Below are positions 25,569 through 33,524 of a DNA stretch of 64,000 bases, piece by piece. Position numbers and translations under genes: made by a program. Numbering within the stretch: the first letter of the stretch is position 1; every line of letters starts with the position of its first letter. The notes below the pieces were generated by a model. That model had not been told where the DNA came from and did not search any database. It worked only from the letters and a program-made list of their open reading frames with translations. The stretch spans positions 62,001 through 126,000 of the forward strand of contig JAFUOP010000027.1 of assembly GCA_017481875.1 (NCBI GenBank), given 5' to 3'. The stretch comes from Bacteroidaceae bacterium. Lineage in GTDB: Bacteria > Bacteroidota > Bacteroidia > Bacteroidales > Bacteroidaceae.

Positions 25569-26876
25569 TTATGGTGCTTCGCCTTCACGCTCACGTCTCA
25601 CAATGAGCAGGTTTGTAGCTGCTTGTTCGTCGCCCATTTCTGCAGCCTTCTCAAACGCTCGTTCTGCTGCGTGCAGGCGATGGCGGCGGTAATCGATTAC
25701 TCCCTGGAGGTTTATAGCCCGTGCATCGTTCTTGTATTCTTTTAATAATTGTGCCATTCTGCGGTAGTCCGGGGCAGGGCTATTCATCAGCTCGTTTACA
25801 ATTTCATTTATTGCAATTGCAGCACTGTCCGCTTTGTTGTGGTAATAAATTGCGTTCACCGACGTACCGCGTTGCTTGGCAAATGCTACACGTGATAATT
25901 CGCGGAATAGTTCTCCATTATTGTAGTTGTGAAGTATAATCTCTCGTTTTGTGTTCGAAGGCTCCTTTTGCAGTTGAGAAATAAGGCTGTCGCCACCCGG
26001 AATATCAAGCATTGCTATGTCCTTATAAATAAGTTGCCAATCTCTCCCTCCATTGGCTATCTCAAAAACGGAATCGTGCAGGTGATGATGCTTGCGTATG
26101 TGGTCGCGCAGGGCCATAGCTCTTTTATAGCCGAGTTCTGTATTGTTTTGTTCATTCCCGTCGGGGGAGGTATAGCCCACAAGCTGTACTGCCTCAACCG
26201 TAGTACTGCTGTCTGCTATAATTCTATTTATTATCGACATAAGCTCTTGAATGGATTGAGAGTTATTCATATAGTTCACATCGAGCAGAGGACTGTTGGT
26301 GCGGTATCTTACTATACGTTTTGCTTCGGGAAGGTTTTTATTACTCTCATCTATCGGTGTATAGTGCTTAATATTTTTCACATAAGGGTGTTCTTGGGCT
26401 ATGTGGTCGGCAATAGTGAGCGCAGCATCTACCTTGTGGCAGCTTAGTGGCGGGTTGCCCGGGAGGATAATCTCCATAGTATCCAGGGTAAATGAGATGT
26501 CTTTGTTTTCTTTGTTGTATTCGCAATAGGTTATTCCCCACAGTGTGTCGCTTGCATACTGTTCGGGCAAGGCTATCACGCATTGGCTGTTCCCGTGATT
26601 GTGTAAATTGGGCTGGTAGCCGTGGCGTTTTACATATTGCTTGGCATATTTTTTACCTTGGAAGTGCTTGGCGGCAGATGTTATGCAGGTGTCGGGGTTG
26701 CAGAGATGAGTTATAAGCAACATACCATCTTTTGAAGGTATTTTGTCTATCTCATAATCGAGGGTAACATACCAATTACTGTCTTTGTGCTCAATAGAGC
26801 AATTCTCCGGTGATATTTGCGCAGCTATTCTGCCCACAGCCATTAGCACAAAGATAATTGCGAAGATTCGTTTCAT
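25569..26876 (-). CDS. Secreted OmpA-like/DUF3868-type protein with C-terminal helical repeats
   Basis: A 435-residue protein with a signal peptide (1-19, ending AAQ). The first 150 residues form a beta-rich domain with CNPDTC and other cysteines. The middle (about 195-300) resembles an OmpA-type peptidoglycan-binding region (VEAVQLVGYTSPDG followed by LGYKRAMALRDHIRKHH). The C-terminal part has tetratricopeptide-like helices (AINLQGVIDYRRHRLHAAER). Similar proteins accompany fimbrial or envelope-assembly loci in Bacteroidales, but no fimbrial gene is present here. Function is not known. Confidence 0.6.
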   Translation of the reverse strand: MKRIFAIIFVLMAVGRIAAQISPENCSIEHKDSNWYVTLDYEIDKIPSKDGMLLITHLCNPDTCITSAAKHFQGKKYAKQYVKRHGYQPNLHNHGNSQCVIALPEQYASDTLWGITYCEYNKENKDISFTLDTMEIILPGNPPLSCHKVDAALTIADHIAQEHPYVKNIKHYTPIDESNKNLPEAKRIVRYRTNSPLLDVNYMNNSQSIQELMSIINRIIADSSTTVEAVQLVGYTSPDGNEQNNTELGYKRAMALRDHIRKHHHLHDSVFEIANGGRDWQLIYKDIAMLDIPGGDSLISQLQKEPSNTKREIILHNYNNGELFRELSRVAFAKQRGTSVNAIYYHNKADSAAIAINEIVNELMNSPAPDYRRMAQLLKEYKNDARAINLQGVIDYRRHRLHAAERAFEKAAEMGDEQAATNLLIVRREREGEAP

Positions 26877-26939
26877 AGGGGTTATGGTTTTGGTTATACC
26901 ACTATAAAACGAAAAAACAACTGTTTAGGTTCGCTTTTC

Positions 26940-27659
26940 TTACAACGCGAGCAGAGTGGGGAGCTCCTCGAGTGATTTTATTATAGCCGTGGGGGAGGCA
27001 TCGGGCATAACAGCCTCTTCGGCCCAACAAATGTTTTTAAGCCACACCGCCTTGCAACCGAGTGTGCGTGAAGGGTATATGTCTTTGTTGTATGAGTCGC
27101 CTATTACCAATATATGCTCTGCAGGCATATTAAGTGCTTTTACTCCAAGAGCGAACAATGCCGGGTCGGGTTTGCGCAATCCCACAACCGAAGATTCTAT
27201 GATTTTAGGAAAATATCTGCTTATCCCGAACTCTTTTAGAACTGTAGGCATATTCCCATAGAAGTTTGTAACCAGCACAAGAGGATAATGTTTAGAGACC
27301 TTTTCTATTATATCGAGCGTGGTTTTCAAAGTCTCTGTTACCTTCCTATAGCACCCGGCAACAATTCCTCTTTCTTGTTCTGTGGTTACTTGGCAGCCAT
27401 TATTGCGCAACCGGGTTGCCTGTATTTTTATCTTCTTTTCAAGTAATATGTGGAATGTGTCCTCGGGCTCTATTATAGGGTTCTTGGCAAGTGTACGTTC
27501 ACCAAAAACATAAGCATCGCGAAAGAGTTCTTTGCTCGCAGGCACGGCGCAAGCTCTGTACTGCTCCCAAATAACTTCGCCCCAGTGTACTCCGTTGGTG
27601 TCTATAGTGCCACCGTAGTCGAATATTATACCCTTAACAGAATTCATAACCGTCTTCAA
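26940..27659 (-). CDS. HAD-superfamily phosphatase
   Basis: A 239-residue HAD hydrolase. Motif I is FDYGGTIDTNG (the usual first Asp is present, and the second acid position is Gly), motif II lies in LVLVTNFYGN, and motifs III and IV lie in GLRKPDP and VIGDSYNKDIYPS. The Gly at the +2 position of DxD is unusual and could change reaction type or speed. It overlaps the CDP-alcohol phosphatidyltransferase by 26 bases, so it is the last gene of the operon. In headgroup pathways such a phosphatase could remove the phosphate left by the transferase; this is inference. Confidence 0.8.
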   Translation of the reverse strand: MKTVMNSVKGIIFDYGGTIDTNGVHWGEVIWEQYRACAVPASKELFRDAYVFGERTLAKNPIIEPEDTFHILLEKKIKIQATRLRNNGCQVTTEQERGIVAGCYRKVTETLKTTLDIIEKVSKHYPLVLVTNFYGNMPTVLKEFGISRYFPKIIESSVVGLRKPDPALFALGVKALNMPAEHILVIGDSYNKDIYPSRTLGCKAVWLKNICWAEEAVMPDASPTAIIKSLEELPTLLAL

Positions 27660-28587
27660 TTCTCTTTGTAAGTTCTTTGCAGAGGTTTTCGTGCCTTTTA
27701 TTCATATATGTGAAAATAATCATAAGTATCACAATCTCAAAGAATAGATAGAGGTATAGTTTACCTACAAGCATCGAGAAACAAAGCATTATTGCGCGTG
27801 AGTTAAATGTAAGAATGTTGGTGTACTTCATAAGGGGAAGGCTGCCTTTACGGAATTCTTCGCGCAACTCACGCGGAATGTCTGTTCCATATTTTTTGTG
27901 TACGGCAGCTATGAATTGCTGAAATTTCGGGCTCATTCTTTCTTGGTTTTCCACATATGCTATGTAGAAGGTTAAGAAAAGTTTCCAAAAGAAGTCGGTG
28001 CGCCACGATACCAGGGCATACTCCTTACGCTGTATTGCAGAATTATGAAACTCGTTACCGTTTTTTTCATTTATAAAATAGAGGTGTATGTTGCGGTAAT
28101 AATCGGCCAATTGGCACTGTGAACCGTGTATCCAGAAACCGCAAAAAGAACAAATTATCCATATTATTACTCCCCATTCGTGTTGCGGTGCAAAGGGAAT
28201 GGGAGCAAATGTGAGGCGTACAGCTATTGCATAATATATGCAGAAGAACCAGCAGTCGCCGGCAAAGCCATCGAGTATGCGCCCCCAACGAGTCTTTTGC
28301 CCTGTGATGCGGGCTAGTTGTCCGTCGGTGCTGTCATAGAGGTTTGCCCACATAAGCAGCAGTATTCCGAGCATATTCCAACGAATGCTTTCTTGGTAGA
28401 AACACACTCCCGCAGCTACACCCAAGAATATTGATGCTATAGTTATTACATTGGGGTGAATACCTCTGTTCCTGAAGAATAGTGCACAGTGAAATCCTAA
28501 TGGGCGGTAGAACCACATATCTAAAAACTCTTCCGTGTCTTTAGACTTTATAGATGCTTCGTATATCTCTTTGTCCTCTTCTTTCAT
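27634..28587 (-). CDS. CDP-alcohol phosphatidyltransferase family membrane enzyme
   Basis: A 317-residue protein with about six membrane helices. The family signature DG-x2-AR-x8-G-x3-D-x3-D is complete: DSTDGQLAR, then GRILDGFAGD. These enzymes join an alcohol to a CDP-activated group to form a phosphodiester, releasing CMP. The N-terminal 30 residues (KEEDKEIYEASIKSKDTEEF) and the loop between helices are longer than in PgsA or PssA, which argues against standard glycerol or serine substrates. Its operon partners (nucleotidyltransferase, ATP-grasp and HAD) suggest a special headgroup. Confidence 0.85.
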   Translation of the reverse strand: MKEEDKEIYEASIKSKDTEEFLDMWFYRPLGFHCALFFRNRGIHPNVITIASIFLGVAAGVCFYQESIRWNMLGILLLMWANLYDSTDGQLARITGQKTRWGRILDGFAGDCWFFCIYYAIAVRLTFAPIPFAPQHEWGVIIWIICSFCGFWIHGSQCQLADYYRNIHLYFINEKNGNEFHNSAIQRKEYALVSWRTDFFWKLFLTFYIAYVENQERMSPKFQQFIAAVHKKYGTDIPRELREEFRKGSLPLMKYTNILTFNSRAIMLCFSMLVGKLYLYLFFEIVILMIIFTYMNKRHENLCKELTKRIEDGYEFC

Positions 28588-28590
28588 CTT

Positions 28591-29391
28591 TTATCTCTTT
28601 TCTATTACTAATTTTATTATCTCTTTAGCAGCCTCTTGGCGCACTGCGGAGAAACTTGGAAAATCGTTGAAATCTATTATATAAATTTCTCCTTTGGGTG
28701 TAATAATGCAATCTCCTCCATAAATTTCGAGTCCTATGGCTTTTGCCGCATTAAAAACTGTGTTTTTTAATATTTCCTTGTCAAAAGGGTATCGTTTGGC
28801 CACACCATTTACTGTTTCCCACCCGAATTTCGTTTTTTGAGGGTTGGGGTAGCTATATGTGAAAAAAAAATTCTTTACTCCGTAAAATTTTACAATATCT
28901 CCCTCTATGTGTTTGCAATATATGGCACAGCCATTTATATTGGCAACGGCTGTTGCAGCTTCATCGGCGTTTGTAACATATACTACATCTTCCTTTCGTT
29001 GCGACCAGCCTTTGCCTTTTTTCACCCACCCCGGGTATTCAAGCGTGCCGGGTATATTGCAGCCTTGTAGTATATTATACTGTGGTTGCTGAATATTGCT
29101 TTCTTGCAGAATTCCCATTAGACGTGTGCGTGAACAGTTTTCAATAGCCTGCGGGCTGTTTATTACTCTGCAACCATTGGCTTCGGCTTTTTTAAGGCGT
29201 TGCAAAGTCTTCTCGCTCCTCGACATATGGCATATAACGTCGTAGCCACAAAGTTCATCTTCCTCGTTTAAACGAGTAACGTTGTGCCCTATAGCAATGA
29301 GCTCTTGTTCAATACAATAAAGCATCGCGGTGTCGTTCTCCAACATATTGGGGGAGTGGGCCGGGTTACGTGTGATGGTGGCTATTTTCAT
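28591..29391 (-). CDS. ATP-grasp ligase or kinase
   Basis: A 266-residue protein with the ATP-grasp layout: an N-terminal Rossmann-like domain (about 1-85), a central ATP-binding domain with WVKKGKGWSQ and KHIEGDIVKFYGV, and a C-terminal metal site GDCIITPKGEIYIIDFNDFP (Asp/Asn pair). RimK-like ligases and ITPK-type inositol phosphate kinases share this layout. It follows the nucleotidyltransferase by 4 bases and precedes the phosphatidyltransferase by 3. Which molecule it ligates or phosphorylates cannot be seen. Confidence 0.75.
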   Translation of the reverse strand: MKIATITRNPAHSPNMLENDTAMLYCIEQELIAIGHNVTRLNEEDELCGYDVICHMSRSEKTLQRLKKAEANGCRVINSPQAIENCSRTRLMGILQESNIQQPQYNILQGCNIPGTLEYPGWVKKGKGWSQRKEDVVYVTNADEAATAVANINGCAIYCKHIEGDIVKFYGVKNFFFTYSYPNPQKTKFGWETVNGVAKRYPFDKEILKNTVFNAAKAIGLEIYGGDCIITPKGEIYIIDFNDFPSFSAVRQEAAKEIIKLVIEKR

Positions 29392-29395
29392 TTTT

Positions 29396-30091
29396 TTATG
29401 CTAAAAGAATCTCTGCCTTTTGAATGTCTGAGGCGTGGTCTATATCTATTATTTTATTAAAAGGGTATGCTTGCAACTTAAGCTCATCGGCTATGAGCAT
29501 ACGCTGGAAGTTGCGCATACGGGAGTTGCCCTGCTCTATACACTTTTGCAGAGTGATGAGAGATTTTTGTGTCAGCCCATATATTCCTCCCGATATGTAT
29601 TTACTGTTAATTTGTCTTGTGTCGCAGAAGGCTGTAATATTCAATTCTTTGTCTGTTTCCACATATAAAGGCTTTTCGTCGTCTATGTAGTCTGTTACTG
29701 CCATAAGCCCGTCGCTTTCGCTTGCTTTGAATGCAGCAATATATTTTGCAAACTCCTCCTCGCGGAATAGTGTATCTACCGTTGTGAGACAAAATTTTTC
29801 ATCTCCCTGCAAGTGTGGCATAAGTGCATACATGCTATGCATTGAGCTTGGCGTGTCTTTTATCACCAGGTTTATTGGGTAGTTCTTTTGAAGCTCTTGT
29901 AGCAGGGACAGTGTCTGTGGCTGTTGTTCGTTTATAATAATATTTATAGAACTTGCCTCGTAGCGTGTAAATAGTTTTACAAGGCGTTCTATTAATGGAA
30001 CGCCTTGTATTTTAATCAACGGCTTTGGGCTTTTTACCCCCTCTTTAGCAAGGCGTGAGCCTTCACCTGCAGCTATAATTGCATATTTCAT
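29396..30091 (-). CDS. NTP:sugar/alcohol-phosphate nucleotidyltransferase
   Basis: A 231-residue protein with the nucleotidyltransferase start AIIAAGEGSRLAKEGVKSPK (phosphate-binding GxGxR and Lys of PKPL), and acids near TTVDTLFRE that would bind metal. It belongs to the family that makes CDP- or other NDP-activated sugars and alcohols, for example inositol-1-phosphate or phosphocholine cytidylyltransferases. Its start overlaps the pdxA stop by 3 bases. With the CDP-alcohol transferase two genes on, making a CDP-activated headgroup is the most likely role, though that is inference. Confidence 0.75.
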   Translation of the reverse strand: MKYAIIAAGEGSRLAKEGVKSPKPLIKIQGVPLIERLVKLFTRYEASSINIIINEQQPQTLSLLQELQKNYPINLVIKDTPSSMHSMYALMPHLQGDEKFCLTTVDTLFREEEFAKYIAAFKASESDGLMAVTDYIDDEKPLYVETDKELNITAFCDTRQINSKYISGGIYGLTQKSLITLQKCIEQGNSRMRNFQRMLIADELKLQAYPFNKIIDIDHASDIQKAEILLA

Positions 30092-31197
30092 TCTGCCAAT
30101 TCATTGTCGCTTTGTTGCAAATTCAAGCGGTTGCTGTCGTCGCGTTTCTCATAATATAACTTGCGCAGAGGGTGGCGGCGTGCGTTGTTGTAGAAATTGC
30201 GGTTGCGATAAATATCTATAGCGGCATATATTGCTTGGCGGAATGAATTCTCGTCGGCAACACCCTTGCCGGCAATGTCATACGCAACACCGTGTGCAGG
30301 TGAGGTGCGTATAATGGGAAGGCCGGCAGTGAAGTTTATTCCATTATTCATTCCCAGAGCTTTTAATGGTGCAAGTCCTTGGTCGTGGTACATTGCAAGA
30401 ATAGCATCGAAACGGCAGAAGTTTCCACTGCCCATAAAACCATCTACCGCAAACGGGCCATAGCAGAATATCTCATTTTCATCGTTCATTTTCTTAATTG
30501 ACGGAGAGATTATTTCTATCTCTTCGCTACCCAATAATCCGTTGTCGCCGGCGTGTGGGTTGAGTGAAAGTACAGCTATTTTGGGCGCATCAATGTTAAA
30601 ATCCTCTATCAGGCTGCGATTGAGAATTGCAATCTTCTCTTCAATAAGTTCCGGTGTTATTGCTGCGGGAACATCACGCAGTGGGAGGTGAGACGTTGCT
30701 ACCGCTACGCGAATATCGTCGCTGCATAGCAGCATAAGCGATTTGCACTCCTCTTCGCAGCACTCTTGCAGGTATTCTGTGTGCCCGGGAAAGTGAAACT
30801 CCTCATTCTGAATAGTGCTTTTGTTAATTGGGGCAGTTACAATAACATCAATATTGCCCTCTCTGTAGTCTTTCACAGCCTCTTCCAATGCTTCAAAGGC
30901 TGCCCGCCCGGCCTCTTTTGTTGCATTGCCTAGTTCTATGTGCAAGTCATCGTCGTTGCAATTTATAATATTCAGCTTGCCTTCCTCGGCTTCATTAATA
31001 TGCTCTATGGCGTTGTAAGCAACATCTAAGTCGAGTGTCTTGCGGTGGTATGCCGCAGCTTTGGGAGAACCATAAATAACAGGAGTGCATATCTCGAACA
31101 TTTCCTGTGTGGCAAATGTCTTTAAAATAACCTCGTAACCTATGCCGTTTATATCACCTTGTGTGATACCGACACGTATCTTGCGTTTGTCGCTCAT
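30088..31197 (-). CDS. pdxA: 4-hydroxythreonine-4-phosphate dehydrogenase
   Basis: A 369-residue dehydrogenase of the DXP-dependent pyridoxal phosphate pathway. It shows GITQGDINGIGYEVILKT, the metal-binding histidine in FPGHTEYLQE and the YHDQGLAPLK plus TSPAHGVAYDIAGKG motifs that carry the other two. Length is slightly longer than the E. coli enzyme owing to a C-terminal tail (about 35 residues). It is followed by an overlapping nucleotidyltransferase gene and preceded by the DUF4837 lipoprotein at 14 bases, a cluster order seen in Bacteroidales. Confidence 0.95.
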   Translation of the reverse strand: MSDKRKIRVGITQGDINGIGYEVILKTFATQEMFEICTPVIYGSPKAAAYHRKTLDLDVAYNAIEHINEAEEGKLNIINCNDDDLHIELGNATKEAGRAAFEALEEAVKDYREGNIDVIVTAPINKSTIQNEEFHFPGHTEYLQECCEEECKSLMLLCSDDIRVAVATSHLPLRDVPAAITPELIEEKIAILNRSLIEDFNIDAPKIAVLSLNPHAGDNGLLGSEEIEIISPSIKKMNDENEIFCYGPFAVDGFMGSGNFCRFDAILAMYHDQGLAPLKALGMNNGINFTAGLPIIRTSPAHGVAYDIAGKGVADENSFRQAIYAAIDIYRNRNFYNNARRHPLRKLYYEKRDDSNRLNLQQSDNELAE

Positions 31198-31211
31198 TTC
31201 TATTATTTTAT

Positions 31212-32276
31212 TTATTCATTATTATCTGCATCGTCAATTACCACTTCGGGTATGTGAACGCTGTTTTCAATATCTTTGTCTGCCGGTAGTTTTAAAGAGA
31301 AGAGGGCTGCCTCGAGCTTGCGTATGAGGTCGCCTTTCTTCTTGTTGGGTGCGTAGAGGAATGTCTCTACCACAATAACGCGGTTGTTCTTCTCATCAAC
31401 CACCTGGTGTGAAACAAACGGGCCACCCATCATATCGTTCTCCATCTGCCACAAACCTTTGGCCACTTGCATATATCTCTGGCGGAACTCTGTGTCAAAA
31501 ACATCTACAAACATAGTGTCTGTTGCCATGTAACGGTCGGGGCGGTTGCCGGGAATGTTTATCTTCATCACAGAGTCGCGCTTCTGCATAAAGTTTTCGC
31601 GTGAGAAGTTATCGACACTTGTGTAGGGGTAGCTGTAAACAACATAGTTCTGTATGCTGCTGTTGTTGTTCGAAATGTCCGATGCCCACAAAAAGTCTTT
31701 CCCACTCTTTATGCTGCGTATGTTCTTGGTTATGAGCATCTCACAGCCGAATTTTTTCTTTATCGAGTCGAGGAAATTCTTGTTGTGGTTCTTTTCCTCC
31801 TTCAAATCCTGCAACTCGCGGTTCATCTCGGCCGATGTAAAGAAGTCGATAATAACCTGAGAGTTCTTTGTAATGTACTCCAGAGCGTCGTCGGCCGAAG
31901 GCGACTGTATTGTCATAATCATCTGCGGAGCCGCGTATTTGTCTTGGTGGTATTTGAATTTTGTTTGTGTGAATTGGCTCTTGTCTATCTTTACTTCAAT
32001 AATGTTGCGGAACGATTTAAGCAGGCGTGTAAAGCCGGCGGGCTCGGTAAACGATACACGGAACGAGCGTTCCGATTGCGGTATTGCAGGTACGTCGCTG
32101 TCGAGAACTTCGAACAATGCTCGGCCTGTGGGGCCTTCCCAAGTGTTCTTGTCGCACACAACGAGTACTTCGTATGCAAGGCCGCTCGACGGGGGTGTAA
32201 GCAACGAAGTGTTGCCGTTGCCACTACAAGCGGCAAAGAGCACGGCTGTAAAAAGTAGGGTGAATAGCTTCTTCAT
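31212..32276 (-). CDS. DUF4837 lipoprotein
   Basis: A 354-residue lipoprotein: a signal with lipobox FAAC (Cys about 17), a short GNGNTSLLTPPSSG linker and the DUF4837 domain, with alternating alpha/beta content and TWEGPTGRALFEVLDSDVPA near the start. The family is almost limited to Bacteroidetes and has no known function. It lies 17 bases after rlmN and 14 bases before pdxA, so the three are probably one transcript. Confidence 0.85.
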   Translation of the reverse strand: MKKLFTLLFTAVLFAACSGNGNTSLLTPPSSGLAYEVLVVCDKNTWEGPTGRALFEVLDSDVPAIPQSERSFRVSFTEPAGFTRLLKSFRNIIEVKIDKSQFTQTKFKYHQDKYAAPQMIMTIQSPSADDALEYITKNSQVIIDFFTSAEMNRELQDLKEEKNHNKNFLDSIKKKFGCEMLITKNIRSIKSGKDFLWASDISNNNSSIQNYVVYSYPYTSVDNFSRENFMQKRDSVMKINIPGNRPDRYMATDTMFVDVFDTEFRQRYMQVAKGLWQMENDMMGGPFVSHQVVDEKNNRVIVVETFLYAPNKKKGDLIRKLEAALFSLKLPADKDIENSVHIPEVVIDDADNNE

Positions 32277-32293
32277 AATATTATCTGTTTTTT

Positions 32294-33343
32294 TTATTTA
32301 TTCTGTTGCGATTTTTCTTTTTCGTTCTTCAGTGTCGATAACATTCCGCAGGCTGCAAAAATGTCCTCACCGCGCGATGCTCTTATGGTTGTGAAAAGCC
32401 CGTTTTTCGTGAGATAGTCGCGTAGGTTGGTCATATGCTCGTTATCAACCCCCTCCAATGGCACACCGGGGATTGCGTGGTAGCGTATGAGGTTTATGCG
32501 GCAGTCGAGCCCTGCAAGCAGTTGCAGTAGTTTGCGTGCGTGGAAAGGTGAGTCGTTTATTCCTTTGAATACAATATATTCAAAGGTGAGGCGACGTTGG
32601 TGGCTGAAGTCGTACTGCTTTAGCAACTCCACAATCTCGGTTATAGAGTAACCACGCTCAGCCGGCATTATTTCGCTACGTTTTTCGGGTATGGGGTGGT
32701 GCAGGCTTATGGCAATGTGGTACTCACCTGCGTCGAGCAGGCGTTTAAGCCCCTTGCGCACTCCCACCGAGGAAACCGTCAGGCGGTGAGGGCTCCACCC
32801 GAGAGCATAATCGGCCGTTAGCACCTCAATGGTTTTCAGTATGTTGTCGAGGTTGTCGCACGGCTCACCCATTCCCATAAACACTATGTTGGTGAGTTTG
32901 TCGTGTTCGGGCAGTGCAAAAATCTGGTTCAGTATCTCATTGGCTGTGAGCCCGGCAGTGTATTTCTGCTTGCCTGTCATGCAGAACAGGCAATTCATTT
33001 TGCAGCCCACCTGGCAGGAGACGCATAGCGTGGCACGCTCGCCGTCGGGTATATAAACAGCCTCTACAAAGTGATTGTTTTCTACTGCATAGAGATATTT
33101 TACGGTGCCGTCGCAGGAGCGTGCGGCGTCGGCCGGTGGCTGTTGCCCTACTTCAAAGAGCTGTTGCAGCCTCTCGCGGTTCTTTAGGGATATGTTTGTC
33201 ATCTCCTCTATGCTGTGCACGCGCTTCTTGTAAACCCAGTCGGCAATCTGCTTGGCTGTAAATGCAGGCATACCCGCCTCTTGCACGGCCCCTTTAAGCT
33301 CTGCAAGTGTCATACCCAGCAAATATCTCTTTCCTTCGTTCAT
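32294..33343 (-). CDS. rlmN: Dual-specificity 23S rRNA/tRNA adenine-C2 methyltransferase
   Basis: A 349-residue radical SAM enzyme that methylates A2503 of 23S rRNA and A37 of some tRNAs. The cluster motif CX3CX2C is C114, C118, C121 (GCKMNCLFC), GMGEP follows, and the second catalytic cysteine lies near the end in FAACGMLST. The first gene of a probable seven-gene leftward operon ending with the HAD phosphatase. A minus-strand TATTTTTG at 33366-33373 could be its -7 element. Confidence 0.95.
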   Translation of the reverse strand: MNEGKRYLLGMTLAELKGAVQEAGMPAFTAKQIADWVYKKRVHSIEEMTNISLKNRERLQQLFEVGQQPPADAARSCDGTVKYLYAVENNHFVEAVYIPDGERATLCVSCQVGCKMNCLFCMTGKQKYTAGLTANEILNQIFALPEHDKLTNIVFMGMGEPCDNLDNILKTIEVLTADYALGWSPHRLTVSSVGVRKGLKRLLDAGEYHIAISLHHPIPEKRSEIMPAERGYSITEIVELLKQYDFSHQRRLTFEYIVFKGINDSPFHARKLLQLLAGLDCRINLIRYHAIPGVPLEGVDNEHMTNLRDYLTKNGLFTTIRASRGEDIFAACGMLSTLKNEKEKSQQNK

Positions 33344-33524
33344 CGTTTTTCGTCTGTTTCTTCTGCAAAAATAACGAATATTTCTAAATATACTTAATGT
33401 TTATATTAATATTTACGGTGTGCAATATTTTGTTACTTGGTTTTTGTGTGGTATCTGGTTTTTTATTATTTTCGCATTATTGTAGTGCCATTGTGGCTGC
33501 TGCTTGACCTGTAAATTTGTTGTT

